Below the pieces are notes generated by a model. It was not told where the DNA came from. It saw nothing but the letters and a program-made list of their open reading frames with translations, and did no database searches. From Oscillospiraceae bacterium (lineage in GTDB: Bacteria > Bacillota > Clostridia > Oscillospirales > Ruminococcaceae): 64,000 nt of DNA. Shown piece after piece: positions 44,849 through 54,230 of the stretch. Location of the stretch: positions 1 to 64,000 of the forward strand of contig JAGAKZ010000009.1 in assembly GCA_017848115.1 (NCBI GenBank), given 5' to 3'. Positions within the stretch are counted from its first letter, which is position 1, and the number at the start of each line of letters is the position of its first letter. Both the position numbers and the translations under genes were made by a program.

Positions 44849-44911
44849 TGTTTTTAGTTTTAAGGTATTTTATTTATCAAAATAATTATTGAGATTTTCA
44901 AAGAGTATCAA

Positions 44912-47900
44912 TCACTGTGGTCCGAGCTTTATGTTATCCTTGCAAATATACTGTTTAAGATATGCGAGGTCTGCGAGGTCTACAGCATTGTCACCTGTTA
45001 CATCAGCAGCTTTAATCTGACTATCTGTAAGCTGACGATCTTTAAGGAGATAGAGACTAAGATATGTAAGGTCAGTAAGATCTACTTCATTTGTTCCGTC
45101 AAGGTCACCATATACAATGCTCTGTGATGGCTGCTGTACTGTTGTAGTAACAGTAGTTGTAGTAGTTGTTGCCGGTGGTGTTACTGGCTGCCAGTCAAGA
45201 CCATCACTGCTTGATGAACTTGTAGCCTTCATAACGCCTGACTGTTCCTTGAGAAGTGACTTGAGTGAAGCTGTATCTTCATGGAGTACATAGTCACCTG
45301 AAGGGATATATGAAACTGATGAATCAGTATCAAAGTTTTCATACTTACAACCGCTTGAAACCTTTTCAGACTTACTGCTTACGATAGTACCGTCGTTATT
45401 ACCCTTACAGTTTGTAAATACGTCCATGTAACTCTTTACAGCACCTGCTTTAACTTCCATAACGTTTTTTGAGTTTTCAAATACGTTGTATTCAGAGAAG
45501 ATGTATGCATTTGCTCTTGGGTTCATACAGTAACTTGTCTGGCCTTCAAATACATTGTTGTACATATGGATATTAGCCTGACGAGCAAGAGGTCCTCTTG
45601 ATTCACAGTTCTTCCAGTAGTTGTGATGATATGTGAGGTGATACTGCATATTGCTGTCTGAACCACCTACAAGGTTTGTCTTGTGATATCCTTCATAGTA
45701 GCAGTAGCTGTTTGTAAAGTACATACCACGTTTGAAGTCACAAGCTCCGTCACCGCCGTCCTTATCAGATTCAGCAGGATTTGCAATCTTAGGAGCATAG
45801 AATTCACAGTGATGGATCCAGCATCTTTCAACAGGAGCGTTGAGTGTTGAACCTTCCTGAACACCTTCCATACCAACACAGTCTTCAGGTACGTTTCTGA
45901 ATGCTATATTTCTTACTTCAAAGCTTTCACCGAAGTCAGTATTGCTTGATTCTGCGATAAAGTGAATACCCCATCCGTTGATGCAGGCATCTGTACCGAT
46001 ACCTTCGATAGTGATATCCTTACCTGACTGCATTCTTGCCATGAAACCATTATCGCCTACTGAACCGCCGAAGTCTACAGAGTCATATGCTGTAAGACCA
46101 TCAGGAGCAGTTACATTTCCAACGATTCTTACTACAAGAGGAGTACCGTCTTCAGCAAGCTTCTGAATGATATCGCTGTTGCTGTTTGGCTTACCGCCCT
46201 TTGCTGTTGCGCCTGAACCTGCATCCTGACCTATTGAGTTGAGTATGTTACCGATACCTGTTACTGTAGTACCATCTTTTGATGTTACAGAAACTGTATC
46301 TTTATTATCGTTTGTTACGTAGAGAACTACTGCATTTGATTTGAGTGTACCATCGTTGTTGTATGCACCAACACCTTCTGTAGCGCCATAGTGTGCATAA
46401 CCTGAACGATCCTGTTCACCAACTGCGATGTTGCTCTTTGTGATCTTGCCGTTGCCTGTAGTAAGTGTAAGTGAGTAGATACCAGCCTTAAGACCTGGAA
46501 CGTCTACACGTACACCACCGTCTACATCTCTTACAAGATACTTGAGATCTTCACCTGTGAGTGAACCGCTTGTAGGTCCGCTGTATGATACACCTGTAAT
46601 GTTGTTATCAGATACTCCTGAGAGTACGAGATACATCATTTCATTCCAACCACCAGCACTTACAACCTTAACGTTTCCTGGGATTACATCATCTGCACCT
46701 GCAGGTGGAACGTAAGCTGTTGTAGTATTCATTGTTCCCTGTGTCTGGCTTGGAGCTGCTGTTCCTGTAGGAGCTGTTGTCACTGCAGGCTGTCCGCTTG
46801 AACCTGAACCTGAGAATGCCATATAGAAGAGGTTTGCTGAGTCACCCTTTGTAATAGTGTGTGAACCTGATGAGAGATCTACTGTTGCAACACCACTTGC
46901 ATCTGCTGTATACTTTGTTCCGTCAACCTTGATAGCAGCACCTGCTTCTTTAAGTACGAGTGTAAGTTTACCTGATGATGTTGCTGTGAATGAAATGCTT
47001 GTTGAGCTTTCCATCTTGAGACACTGTGTAAGTGTCTTTCCGTTATATGTTACGCTACCCTTTGATGATGAAAGGTTGCCTGTAATGCTGTAGAATGAGC
47101 TTGATGTACCGTTAGCAGTAAAGTCGTGTACATTACCTGTAGTTGTACCCTGCTGTGGTGCCTGTGTCTGCTGTGGTGCAGGAGTTGTAGCACCTGTTAC
47201 TATAGTTGTTGTAACCTGTGAAGCAGGAGGCTGTGTGTTATCATTCTTAAAGCCACTGCCTATAGCCATGATCTTATCATCATATGCCTTGAGAGCTGAC
47301 TTGAGAGCTGTATTTACATCATAGTTTCTGTCTTCTGATGCACCACTGAAATCCCAGTCAAAGTCACCGCCCTGAAGACGACCTGCTCTTGCAGATACGA
47401 TTGCAGGAACATCTGCTGCTGAATCAGCTGTGTAACTGTACATACTGCTTGATGTATCAAAGTTTGAATATGATGTACCGCCCTTTACTGTCTTGTATGA
47501 GCTTGGAACTTCTTCGCTTGGTGAAGCAGCTTCATAACAGTCAAAGTTAGTAGCAGAATCTTTGTGTGTAATTGGCTTTTCGCTGTTATCAAATACGTTT
47601 CCGTATGCCTTGATCATACCACCAGCATCTGTTGCGATCGGATCTCCGTCAGCAGTATCTGTACCCTGCTGTGAGATAAGCATCGGATCGTTTGAATCCT
47701 TGAAGTAGTTTGATTCTGCAAAGATCGAACTTCCGAGTCTTGCAATCATACCATACTTAGCGATACCATCATAGAAGTTGTTGTAGCAGTGAACAGCTGA
47801 TGATACACGAACAAGCGGATGACGTGAGTCTGAGTGGTCATACCAGTTGTGGTGATATGTAATGTAGTTGAGTGTTGTATCACCGTTACCGTTGAGATGT

Positions 47901-48859
47901 GTTTTTCCTGCATCCCAGAAGTGGTTATATGAATGTGTTACATACTGAGATTTCTTTGTATCGAGAGCACCGTCGCCCTTAGCCTGGTCAGCATCTGAAC
48001 CTGCATCGCCGTAGAAGAAGTCACAGTTGTGAACCCAGCAATATTTGTTATCCTGCTGAAGACCTACTGCGTCACCTTCGGAACTGTCACAGTTCATAAG
48101 ACCGAGGTTTCTGATTTCTACATCAGAACTGCTCTTGAGTCTGATACCAAATCCGTTGAATGTTGTATCATTACCGATACCTTCGATTGTGAGACCTTTT
48201 GTAGAACCGTCTATAAGAAGGTCGCCCTTGTCAAGTGTAGAAGGATCAGTGATGTTACCGATACATCTGATATTGAGTGGAGCTGTACCGCTCTTCTTGA
48301 AAGCACTGATAATATTCTGAAGACCCTTTACTTCGGAACTTCCGATCTTAGCTGTAACAGAGTCTTTGTTTTCGTTTGTTACATATACTACAACAGCACC
48401 TGATTTAAGTGTACCGTCTCCGTTGTAAGCACCGAGTGCCTTACCATTTGCAAAAGCAAATCCTGAACGGTCATGAGCTATAGCACTTACTGTAACTGAT
48501 GAAGCCTTTGAAGCGTCTTCACTGCTGCCTACAACAGGAACAACCTTGATTGTGTGGTTGCCGGCCTTTATACCAACAACGTCCGCTCTGAAGTATCCCG
48601 GATACTGTCTTACGAGCATTGAATCGATCTGAACTCCGTCACAGTAAACATTGTAACCGGATGCGCCTGAAACAGCTGCCCATTCTGCGTAAGCACCTTC
48701 AAAGTAACCTTCTGAGTTGATGAAGCTTACTGCTTCAGCAGCAGTAACTACAGTGTTCTTGTCGAGAAGATTTACGATGCCTGCATCTGTTGTCGTAAAC
48801 GATGACATAAGCATTGCTGAAGCGAGAAAACAACTTACAAATCTTACTTTTTTGTTCAT
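44912..48859 (-). CDS. Cellulosomal pectate lyase with two PL1 modules and a dockerin
   Basis: 1315 residues, secreted. Order: signal peptide (about 1-40), a small beta domain, first PL1 module (about 125-480; GDGALDTKKSQYVTHSYNHFW, then YHHNWYDHSDSRHPLVR with the catalytic arginine), Thr/Pro-rich linker, a beta-sandwich possibly binding carbohydrate (about 600-705), linker, second beta domain and second PL1 (about 830-1190; GDGACDFKRGMYF, then YHHNYWKNCESRGPLAR), Thr-rich linker, and a C-terminal dockerin (about 1250-1315; GDLDGTNEVDLTDLTYL and ADVTGDNAVDLADLAYL). PL1 lyases cut polygalacturonate by calcium-assisted beta-elimination. ATG 48859 has GGAGG at good spacing. Both PL1 copies keep the arginine motif, so both should be active. 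Confidence 0.95.
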   Translation of the reverse strand: MNKKVRFVSCFLASAMLMSSFTTTDAGIVNLLDKNTVVTAAEAVSFINSEGYFEGAYAEWAAVSGASGYNVYCDGVQIDSMLVRQYPGYFRADVVGIKAGNHTIKVVPVVGSSEDASKASSVTVSAIAHDRSGFAFANGKALGAYNGDGTLKSGAVVVYVTNENKDSVTAKIGSSEVKGLQNIISAFKKSGTAPLNIRCIGNITDPSTLDKGDLLIDGSTKGLTIEGIGNDTTFNGFGIRLKSSSDVEIRNLGLMNCDSSEGDAVGLQQDNKYCWVHNCDFFYGDAGSDADQAKGDGALDTKKSQYVTHSYNHFWDAGKTHLNGNGDTTLNYITYHHNWYDHSDSRHPLVRVSSAVHCYNNFYDGIAKYGMIARLGSSIFAESNYFKDSNDPMLISQQGTDTADGDPIATDAGGMIKAYGNVFDNSEKPITHKDSATNFDCYEAASPSEEVPSSYKTVKGGTSYSNFDTSSSMYSYTADSAADVPAIVSARAGRLQGGDFDWDFSGASEDRNYDVNTALKSALKAYDDKIMAIGSGFKNDNTQPPASQVTTTIVTGATTPAPQQTQAPQQGTTTGNVHDFTANGTSSSFYSITGNLSSSKGSVTYNGKTLTQCLKMESSTSISFTATSSGKLTLVLKEAGAAIKVDGTKYTADASGVATVDLSSGSHTITKGDSANLFYMAFSGSGSSGQPAVTTAPTGTAAPSQTQGTMNTTTAYVPPAGADDVIPGNVKVVSAGGWNEMMYLVLSGVSDNNITGVSYSGPTSGSLTGEDLKYLVRDVDGGVRVDVPGLKAGIYSLTLTTGNGKITKSNIAVGEQDRSGYAHYGATEGVGAYNNDGTLKSNAVVLYVTNDNKDTVSVTSKDGTTVTGIGNILNSIGQDAGSGATAKGGKPNSNSDIIQKLAEDGTPLVVRIVGNVTAPDGLTAYDSVDFGGSVGDNGFMARMQSGKDITIEGIGTDACINGWGIHFIAESSNTDFGESFEVRNIAFRNVPEDCVGMEGVQEGSTLNAPVERCWIHHCEFYAPKIANPAESDKDGGDGACDFKRGMYFTNSYCYYEGYHKTNLVGGSDSNMQYHLTYHHNYWKNCESRGPLARQANIHMYNNVFEGQTSYCMNPRANAYIFSEYNVFENSKNVMEVKAGAVKSYMDVFTNCKGNNDGTIVSSKSEKVSSGCKYENFDTDSSVSYIPSGDYVLHEDTASLKSLLKEQSGVMKATSSSSSDGLDWQPVTPPATTTTTTVTTTVQQPSQSIVYGDLDGTNEVDLTDLTYLSLYLLKDRQLTDSQIKAADVTGDNAVDLADLAYLKQYICKDNIKLGPQ

Positions 48860-49012
48860 TAATAATTCCTCCAAATCACTTTAATAACAATACACATTTT
48901 GACTTTTCACATTTCACATTTTCGTTTTCGATTTACTTAACCATTTAACTTTTACACATACAACCTAAAATTGCTTTCACTTGTTTTCATTTATTATTTC
49001 TTCACTGTCCTT

Positions 49013-49041
49013 ATTATATCTAATATACTTTTCAAAATCAA
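49013..49041 (-). promoter_or_regulatory. SigmaA-type promoter of the pectate lyase gene
   Basis: On the minus strand TTGATT (49036-49041), 17-base spacer, TATAAT (49013-49018). Confidence 0.65.
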
Positions 49042-49247
49042 TGATTTATAATATTAAGACTACTTACCTATCGTCTTTTATTTTCATAAATTTAATGATA
49101 TAACACTCATACCTCAAAAATTACATCATTAATATTGTATTTTTTTTTTATGGTTTAAATGTAAAAGTAAGCAATATTTTTTAAGGTATGATTTGTTAAT
49201 ACACACAAAATACATCATACTTATCATCTATTAACTGTAGAGATTGC

Positions 49248-49276
49248 TTGCATAAATTTCTGTTATATGTTAAAAT
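49248..49276 (+). promoter_or_regulatory. SigmaA-type promoter of the araC-family gene
   Basis: TTGCAT (49248-49253), 17-base spacer, TAAAAT (49271-49276), 46 bases before the TTG start. Confidence 0.6.
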
Positions 49277-49321
49277 AGTATTATAGTTTAATCATTATGA
49301 AAACAAAGAGGTGATACGCTT

Positions 49322-50101
49322 TTGAACATAACTGACATATGCTTAAACTGTAAAAAAGATGAGTTTTACAGAAAAACAGTAAAGAACAATACTGATATAT
49401 TATCTTTATACATATTTAAATCCGGAGTAATTATCAGAAATAATGACAAAGAAGATATATACAAAAAAGAAAAATCATTTATAGTAACCGACAAAAATAC
49501 TTCTTATACTATATCGGCTACAGGAGAATATCTTATATTTGATAAGATCTCATTTACCATAAGTGATGCTATAAATTTTCTTTCATCGTTCAATATATCA
49601 GTAAATACGCTCTACAGTCTGTCAACTACTGAAAAAGCCGATATCACTCTTCAGAATATGCTTGGCGAATTTTATAATGCACAGATACATAAAAATGATA
49701 TGTTAAAACATTTGCTCGGTCACCTTCTGGCAAATCTCGCAGATCAGATAAAAGCTGAAACTTTTGTATCAAACTGCCCGTATTATGATAAACTTCTTGA
49801 AATAAGACACGACATATACAGCAGACCAAGTGAGAAATGGACTGTTGATATAATATGCAAACAGATCAATCTGAGCCGTTCATATTTTCAGCTTCTCTAT
49901 CGTGAAGCTTTCGGAATAACCTGCATAAATGACGTTATCGAATCAAAAATAAGTCTTGCATGCAATCTTCTTGAAAACACATCAAATACAGTATCAAGCA
50001 TAGCAAAACAATGCGGATACGACAATGATGTGCATTTCATGAGACAATTCAAGAAAAACAGAGGCTGTACGCCTTCAGAATACAGAAAAAAAGAACATTA
50101 A
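49322..50101 (+). CDS. AraC family transcriptional regulator
   Basis: 259 residues. The N-terminal 150 residues form a cupin-like sensing domain (YTISATGEYLIFDKISFTIS near 60-79). The C-terminal two helix-turn-helix motifs are clear: WTVDIICKQINLSRSYFQLLYREAFG near 176-201 and VSSIAKQCGYDNDVHFMRQFKKNRGCTPSEYRK near 224-256. Translation starts at TTG with GAGGTGAT upstream. It is divergent from the pectate lyase, so it is the natural candidate to switch that gene in response to a pectin-derived sugar (inference). Confidence 0.9.
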   Translation: MNITDICLNCKKDEFYRKTVKNNTDILSLYIFKSGVIIRNNDKEDIYKKEKSFIVTDKNTSYTISATGEYLIFDKISFTISDAINFLSSFNISVNTLYSLSTTEKADITLQNMLGEFYNAQIHKNDMLKHLLGHLLANLADQIKAETFVSNCPYYDKLLEIRHDIYSRPSEKWTVDIICKQINLSRSYFQLLYREAFGITCINDVIESKISLACNLLENTSNTVSSIAKQCGYDNDVHFMRQFKKNRGCTPSEYRKKEH

Positions 50102-50138
50102 GAGAAAGCATTTTACTTTCTCTTAATGTTCTTTTTGC
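50090..50138. terminator. Bidirectional terminator covering both stop codons
   Basis: A perfect stem of about 18 bp (50091-50108 with 50116-50133) with T runs on both strands. It includes the last codons and stop of the AraC gene and ends right at the flavin reductase stop, so convergent genes share one hairpin. Confidence 0.9.
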
Positions 50139-50697
50139 TTTTTTTACGTACCGAATACCCGAAGTCACCAAGTTTTCTTCCTGTTGCAAAGTATTCACCA
50201 TGGGCATACGAAAGAAGTCCTGCCTGCTGAAGATTTAGTTTTCCTTTACTGTCGATATATTTTTCTTCTATATCAATAGCAACGATCTCCGCAATAAACA
50301 TATCATGTGTGCCAAGGCTCTTTATTTCCTTTACTTTGCACTCCAGACTCAAAGGGCTTTCCTCTATAAGAGGTGCTTTGACAATACTTGAAGGTGCTTT
50401 ATGGATATTGCATTTTTCAAACTTGTTTATCTTGTCACCTGAACGGACACCGCAAAAATCAACTACCTTACACATAGAAGATGTAGTAAGATTTATTACA
50501 AACTCTCCGCTCTCTTTAATTATGTTGTAAGAATGACGTGAAGGTCTTACCGATATGTATGTCATGGCAGGATGCGTATTTATTATGCCCGTCCATGCCA
50601 CTGTCAGAACATTTGCCGATTCCATAGTTCCGCAGGAAACCATTACTGCCGGAAGAGGACCCAATAATGTTCCGGGTTTCCACACTACTTTAGCCAT
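50113..50697 (-). CDS. Flavin reductase family (FMN-binding split barrel) protein
   Basis: A 194-residue protein: TLLGPLPAVMVSCG near 8-21 and NVLTVAWTGIINTHPAMTYISVRPSRHSYNII near 29-60 are the family signature for FMN binding. Such proteins reduce FMN with NAD(P)H or act as flavoredoxins in anaerobes. The gene starts inside the end of the GGDEF gene (8-base overlap), so it is translated with it. Confidence 0.9.
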   Translation of the reverse strand: MAKVVWKPGTLLGPLPAVMVSCGTMESANVLTVAWTGIINTHPAMTYISVRPSRHSYNIIKESGEFVINLTTSSMCKVVDFCGVRSGDKINKFEKCNIHKAPSSIVKAPLIEESPLSLECKVKEIKSLGTHDMFIAEIVAIDIEEKYIDSKGKLNLQQAGLLSYAHGEYFATGRKLGDFGYSVRKKSKKNIKRK

Positions 50698-52504
50698 TCA
50701 GTTCACCACCGTTATATTCAGAATTTGTAAATCCGCTCGAAATTACATTTCCAAGAAGTGTCATATACTCTATATCCATCTGAGACCATTTTTTCACATG
50801 GCCTATTAGATCAAAAGTTATCATTCCCACTATTTCTTCATTGTCATATATTATGTACTGTATCGTAGAACCGACTTTATATTTAGAAAGAGTACTGTAG
50901 GCAGCAGTCTGTCTGTCTTCAAGTATATTTACATTATCTATGACAAAAATTTTTCCCTGAGAAAAGTTTGATATATAGTTTTCAGTGAAAATATATGAAG
51001 CATTGTTGTTTCTTGTCTTGATTTCCGACCATGAAAACGTAAGTTTCATATTTGCACCCATAAAAATATTTACTGCGTCAAGTGAAAATGTTTTTCCGAT
51101 AAGTTCAAGAGTTTCAGCAAGAGACATTTTCTTATTTATCAGAAAATCTATTATCAGTCCACTGACTATATCGGCTCTGTCTGCTTTTTTGACTGTCAGT
51201 AGCTGATTTTCACTCTGCTCTTCAAGTACTACTTCTCCGTGTTTGTTTATGTCATATATAGCATATCTGTTCTTACCTTTTTCTTTTGCTATATTCAGAA
51301 CCTTTTCAGCAATCTTATAAAGCAAAGGATAATTATCGGCATCTTTAGGATACGAAACTGTTCCCATAGAACAAGTGATCTCTATATCCTTATTTTTCTC
51401 GGCGCATCGCGAAAGTACATTTGACCTTATGGCTCTGAGTATACTTCTGATGTCGTTTTCTTCATCAACACCTTCAAGTATGACCATAAAATCATCATCA
51501 CTTATACGTCCGACACTTCCCTTGGAAGCAAAGCATTCTTTTAAAACACCCGCAACCACGCACAGAATCTCATCACCAAAAAGATGTCCGTATTTTTCAT
51601 TTACAATCTTAAAATCATCAATATCAATTATCATGATAGTGAAAACTTCATCGCTGTTTTTTAAAATCTTATCTTCTGCCAGTGCAGTTATAGCTTTTTT
51701 GCTAAGTACATTTGTAAGAGGGTCTATATTTGAAGAAAAAATATCATCAGCGTTTCTTGTTTTATCATTTTCAGTCTTTGCAGTAATAGTTCCAAGCACT
51801 GTTACACTTTCACTGTCGCCGTCTGATACGGTAAATCCGCTGAAAATATAACTTAACATCTGTTCACCGAAAGTAAGTATACTTGTTTCAATATTGTAGC
51901 TGAATCTCGGAACACATTTTTTTACACTCTCACAAAATGCCTCAAAAAACTCAACAGAATCCTGATGTATCATCTGTTCTCTTACCATTCTGAACTTAAA
52001 ATAATCAAAATCCTCATTTACATATATGTCATTTACATTATAGTCAAAAGAATATATGGAAAACTTATTTGTCGACTGTCTGTATTCAAAAATAATGTCT
52101 TTCTGAACACTTACAAGATATCTGAAATTATTTATTATATTTTCAAGTCTGAGCATTCCCTGTTCAAGAAGTACTATATCCTTGATAACAAGATCAATAT
52201 ATTTTACGCCACGCACGAGCATCTGGCGATTTACAGACATTTTGACTATCATATGTCTGTAACTGCCGTCAGCTGACTTCATTCTGATTATATTATATTT
52301 AACATCATTTTCTTCTATAGACGCTACTGTTTCTTTAAATGTTTCGAGATCGTCCTGATGAATTGTTCTGGTGATAGAATACAAAACATCATTTGAAAAA
52401 TAAGTAAAGAACGATTCGTCCGCGTTTTGCGTATGAAAACTCATATCTATCGTTGCTTTTCCTATGAAATATTCATCAGAATCCTTTGTCAGCTGAAAAA
52501 ACAT
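50690..52504 (-). CDS. PAS-GGDEF-GAF protein with degenerate GGDEF motif
   Basis: 604 residues. A PAS-like sensing domain covers about 20-130 with a second weaker one to about 240; a GGDEF-fold domain (about 265-430) shows DPLTNVLSKKAI, IIDIDDFKIVNEKYGHLFGDEIL and, at the active-site loop, GRISDDDFMVILEG (codons 51488-51502), where diguanylate cyclases have GGDEF. A GAF-like domain fills the C-terminus (about 470-590). The loss of both glycines and of the catalytic glutamate predicts no c-di-GMP synthesis; it may bind GTP or c-di-GMP as a sensor. No inhibitory R-x-x-D site precedes the loop. Confidence 0.85.
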   Translation of the reverse strand: MFFQLTKDSDEYFIGKATIDMSFHTQNADESFFTYFSNDVLYSITRTIHQDDLETFKETVASIEENDVKYNIIRMKSADGSYRHMIVKMSVNRQMLVRGVKYIDLVIKDIVLLEQGMLRLENIINNFRYLVSVQKDIIFEYRQSTNKFSIYSFDYNVNDIYVNEDFDYFKFRMVREQMIHQDSVEFFEAFCESVKKCVPRFSYNIETSILTFGEQMLSYIFSGFTVSDGDSESVTVLGTITAKTENDKTRNADDIFSSNIDPLTNVLSKKAITALAEDKILKNSDEVFTIMIIDIDDFKIVNEKYGHLFGDEILCVVAGVLKECFASKGSVGRISDDDFMVILEGVDEENDIRSILRAIRSNVLSRCAEKNKDIEITCSMGTVSYPKDADNYPLLYKIAEKVLNIAKEKGKNRYAIYDINKHGEVVLEEQSENQLLTVKKADRADIVSGLIIDFLINKKMSLAETLELIGKTFSLDAVNIFMGANMKLTFSWSEIKTRNNNASYIFTENYISNFSQGKIFVIDNVNILEDRQTAAYSTLSKYKVGSTIQYIIYDNEEIVGMITFDLIGHVKKWSQMDIEYMTLLGNVISSGFTNSEYNGGELNG

Positions 52505-52528
52505 ATTAATCCCTCCAATAACTCTTTA

Positions 52529-53530
52529 TTAGAATATCTTTTCTTCACTTTCATGTTTTGTTGGTCGTGCCATAAGTTCTTTTAAAGGAACACTTATATC
52601 ACAGTTTTCAAAAAGCACTTTGTAAAGCTGTTCTGTTATAGGCATTTCCACACCCAGTCTGCGACTAAGACCATATGCAGCTTTACAACAGTAATATCCC
52701 TCAACTGTTCCAACACGTTCAACAGCCTCCTGAGGTGATATTCCTTGTCCTATAAGAGTTCCTGCTCTTCTGTTTCGACTGTGTTCACTTGTACAGGTAA
52801 CTATAAGATCACCTATACCTGTAAGTCCGAAAAATGTATCAAGTCTTGCGCCCATTGCAACACCAAGACGTGATATTTCTGTTATTCCTCTTGTCATAAG
52901 TGCCGCTATAGTGTTGTCACCATAACCTATACCATCACATATTCCGGCACATACAGCAATAATATTTTTAAGTGCCCCGCCAAGTTCACAACCTATAACA
53001 TCATCATTGAGATATATTCTCATATAATTATTGGTGAGTGTATCCTGTACATATTCGGCAGCCTTCATATCATCTGATGCTGCAACTATCGTTGTAGGAA
53101 CTTTTCTTGCAAGTTCCTCAGCGTGTGACGGACCGGACAGAACAACTATTGGGACATTTTTTATTTCTTCTTTTATAACCCGGCTCATAGTAAGATAATC
53201 TACATCTTCAAGTCCCTTGCTGGTGTTTACTATAACCATATTTTCGGTTATATACTCTGAAGCCTGTTTTACCACATTTCTTACAAAAACAGATGGCACA
53301 CCGATGATAACAATATCCGCACCACTGATACATGACATATCCGCAGTAAGCTTTATATTCTTGGGAATTTTTACTCCCGGAAGTTTCTGCTTATGTTCCC
53401 TGTCAAGAGCTATCATATCTATTTCACTCTGAAAAACTGACCAAAGCGTAACATCATGTCCTGATTCAACCGACATAATAGCAAGACTTATTCCGAAACC
53501 ACCTGCTCCAAGAACAACTATTTTTGCCAT
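52529..53530 (-). CDS. gpsA: NAD(P)H-dependent glycerol-3-phosphate dehydrogenase
   Basis: A 333-residue enzyme that makes sn-glycerol-3-phosphate, the first step of phospholipid synthesis. GAGGFGISLA near 8-17 is the nucleotide site, LSGPSHAEELA near 137-147 and the catalytic lysine in GGALKNIIAVCAG near 183-195 follow, then RTxE-like ITEISRLG. It lies 25 bases after plsY, the enzyme that uses its product. Confidence 0.97.
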   Translation of the reverse strand: MAKIVVLGAGGFGISLAIMSVESGHDVTLWSVFQSEIDMIALDREHKQKLPGVKIPKNIKLTADMSCISGADIVIIGVPSVFVRNVVKQASEYITENMVIVNTSKGLEDVDYLTMSRVIKEEIKNVPIVVLSGPSHAEELARKVPTTIVAASDDMKAAEYVQDTLTNNYMRIYLNDDVIGCELGGALKNIIAVCAGICDGIGYGDNTIAALMTRGITEISRLGVAMGARLDTFFGLTGIGDLIVTCTSEHSRNRRAGTLIGQGISPQEAVERVGTVEGYYCCKAAYGLSRRLGVEMPITEQLYKVLFENCDISVPLKELMARPTKHESEEKIF

Positions 53531-53554
53531 TTCACAAATCCCTCCCTCTGGATT

Positions 53555-54208
53555 TTATTTTTTTGAAAACGAAAATTTATTTTCCGTACCATTTTTTAAT
53601 CTTTCAATATTTGATCTGTGCATATAAACGATAAGAAGTGTCGAAAGACAAACAAGTGCAGTATGAAGAATAACTGTATTCATAGGAATCTTTTCAACAA
53701 AATACTGCATGAAAAAAGTAACTATCGGATAAGAAACAGCCGCAACTATAGATGATAATGATACATACTTTGTAATTATAAGCATCACAATAAATATCGG
53801 TATTACTATAGCAAATGTACGCACATCTATTGCCAGAAGCACTGACGCTGTAAGCAGAACACCTTTTCCGCCTTTAAATCCGTAATAGACAGGGAAAATA
53901 TGTCCGAGCATTACCATAAATCCTGATATATATCCTATAGCATCTATATCTCCGCTGTATCCTGACTTTGAAACAATAAACTTTATAAGCAATATCGTGA
54001 GTAACCCTTTCAGAAGGTCACTCAGAAGAGTTGCAAGAGCAGGTCCTTTTCCGAAACATCTGAGCACATTTGTAAGTCCTGCATTTTTGCTTCCGAAATT
54101 TCTTATATCCTCTCTTTTTAGAAGTTTTACAACGATTATTGCACTGTTACAGCTACCTATGAAATAGGCAGCAACTATACAAAGAATTATCAGTAAAATA
54201 TGTCCCAT
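53555..54208 (-). CDS. plsY: Glycerol-3-phosphate acyltransferase PlsY
   Basis: A 217-residue membrane protein with about six spans. YFIGSCNSAIIVVKLLKREDIRNFGSKNAGLTN near 15-47 covers motif 1 (S and the conserved GS-x-N-x-G-x-T-N), and FPVYYGFKGGKGVLLTASVLL near 105-125 is motif 2. It transfers the acyl group of acyl-phosphate to glycerol-3-phosphate. ATG 54208 is preferred to the TTG two codons earlier because of the GAGG spacing. Confidence 0.96.
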   Translation of the reverse strand: MGHILLIILCIVAAYFIGSCNSAIIVVKLLKREDIRNFGSKNAGLTNVLRCFGKGPALATLLSDLLKGLLTILLIKFIVSKSGYSGDIDAIGYISGFMVMLGHIFPVYYGFKGGKGVLLTASVLLAIDVRTFAIVIPIFIVMLIITKYVSLSSIVAAVSYPIVTFFMQYFVEKIPMNTVILHTALVCLSTLLIVYMHRSNIERLKNGTENKFSFSKK

Positions 54209-54230
54209 TTTCAATACACCTCATAAAAAA

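Larger units (their letters stand above)
48860..49321. other. Divergent control region between the pectate lyase and araC genes
   Basis: No genes. It holds a strong promoter toward the lyase (49013-49041) and another toward the AraC gene (49248-49276). The lyase transcript would carry a leader of about 145 bases with several AATGTGAAA-like repeats near 48890-48925. About 200 bases separate the two promoters, room for regulator sites. Confidence 0.6.

Noticed and set aside
44912-48859. Tandem repeats within the pectate lyase as CRISPR-like or DNA repeats
   Set aside because: The similarity comes from two diverged PL1 modules and Thr-rich linkers; there are no regularly spaced identical DNA repeats. 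No CRISPR array is seen in the window.
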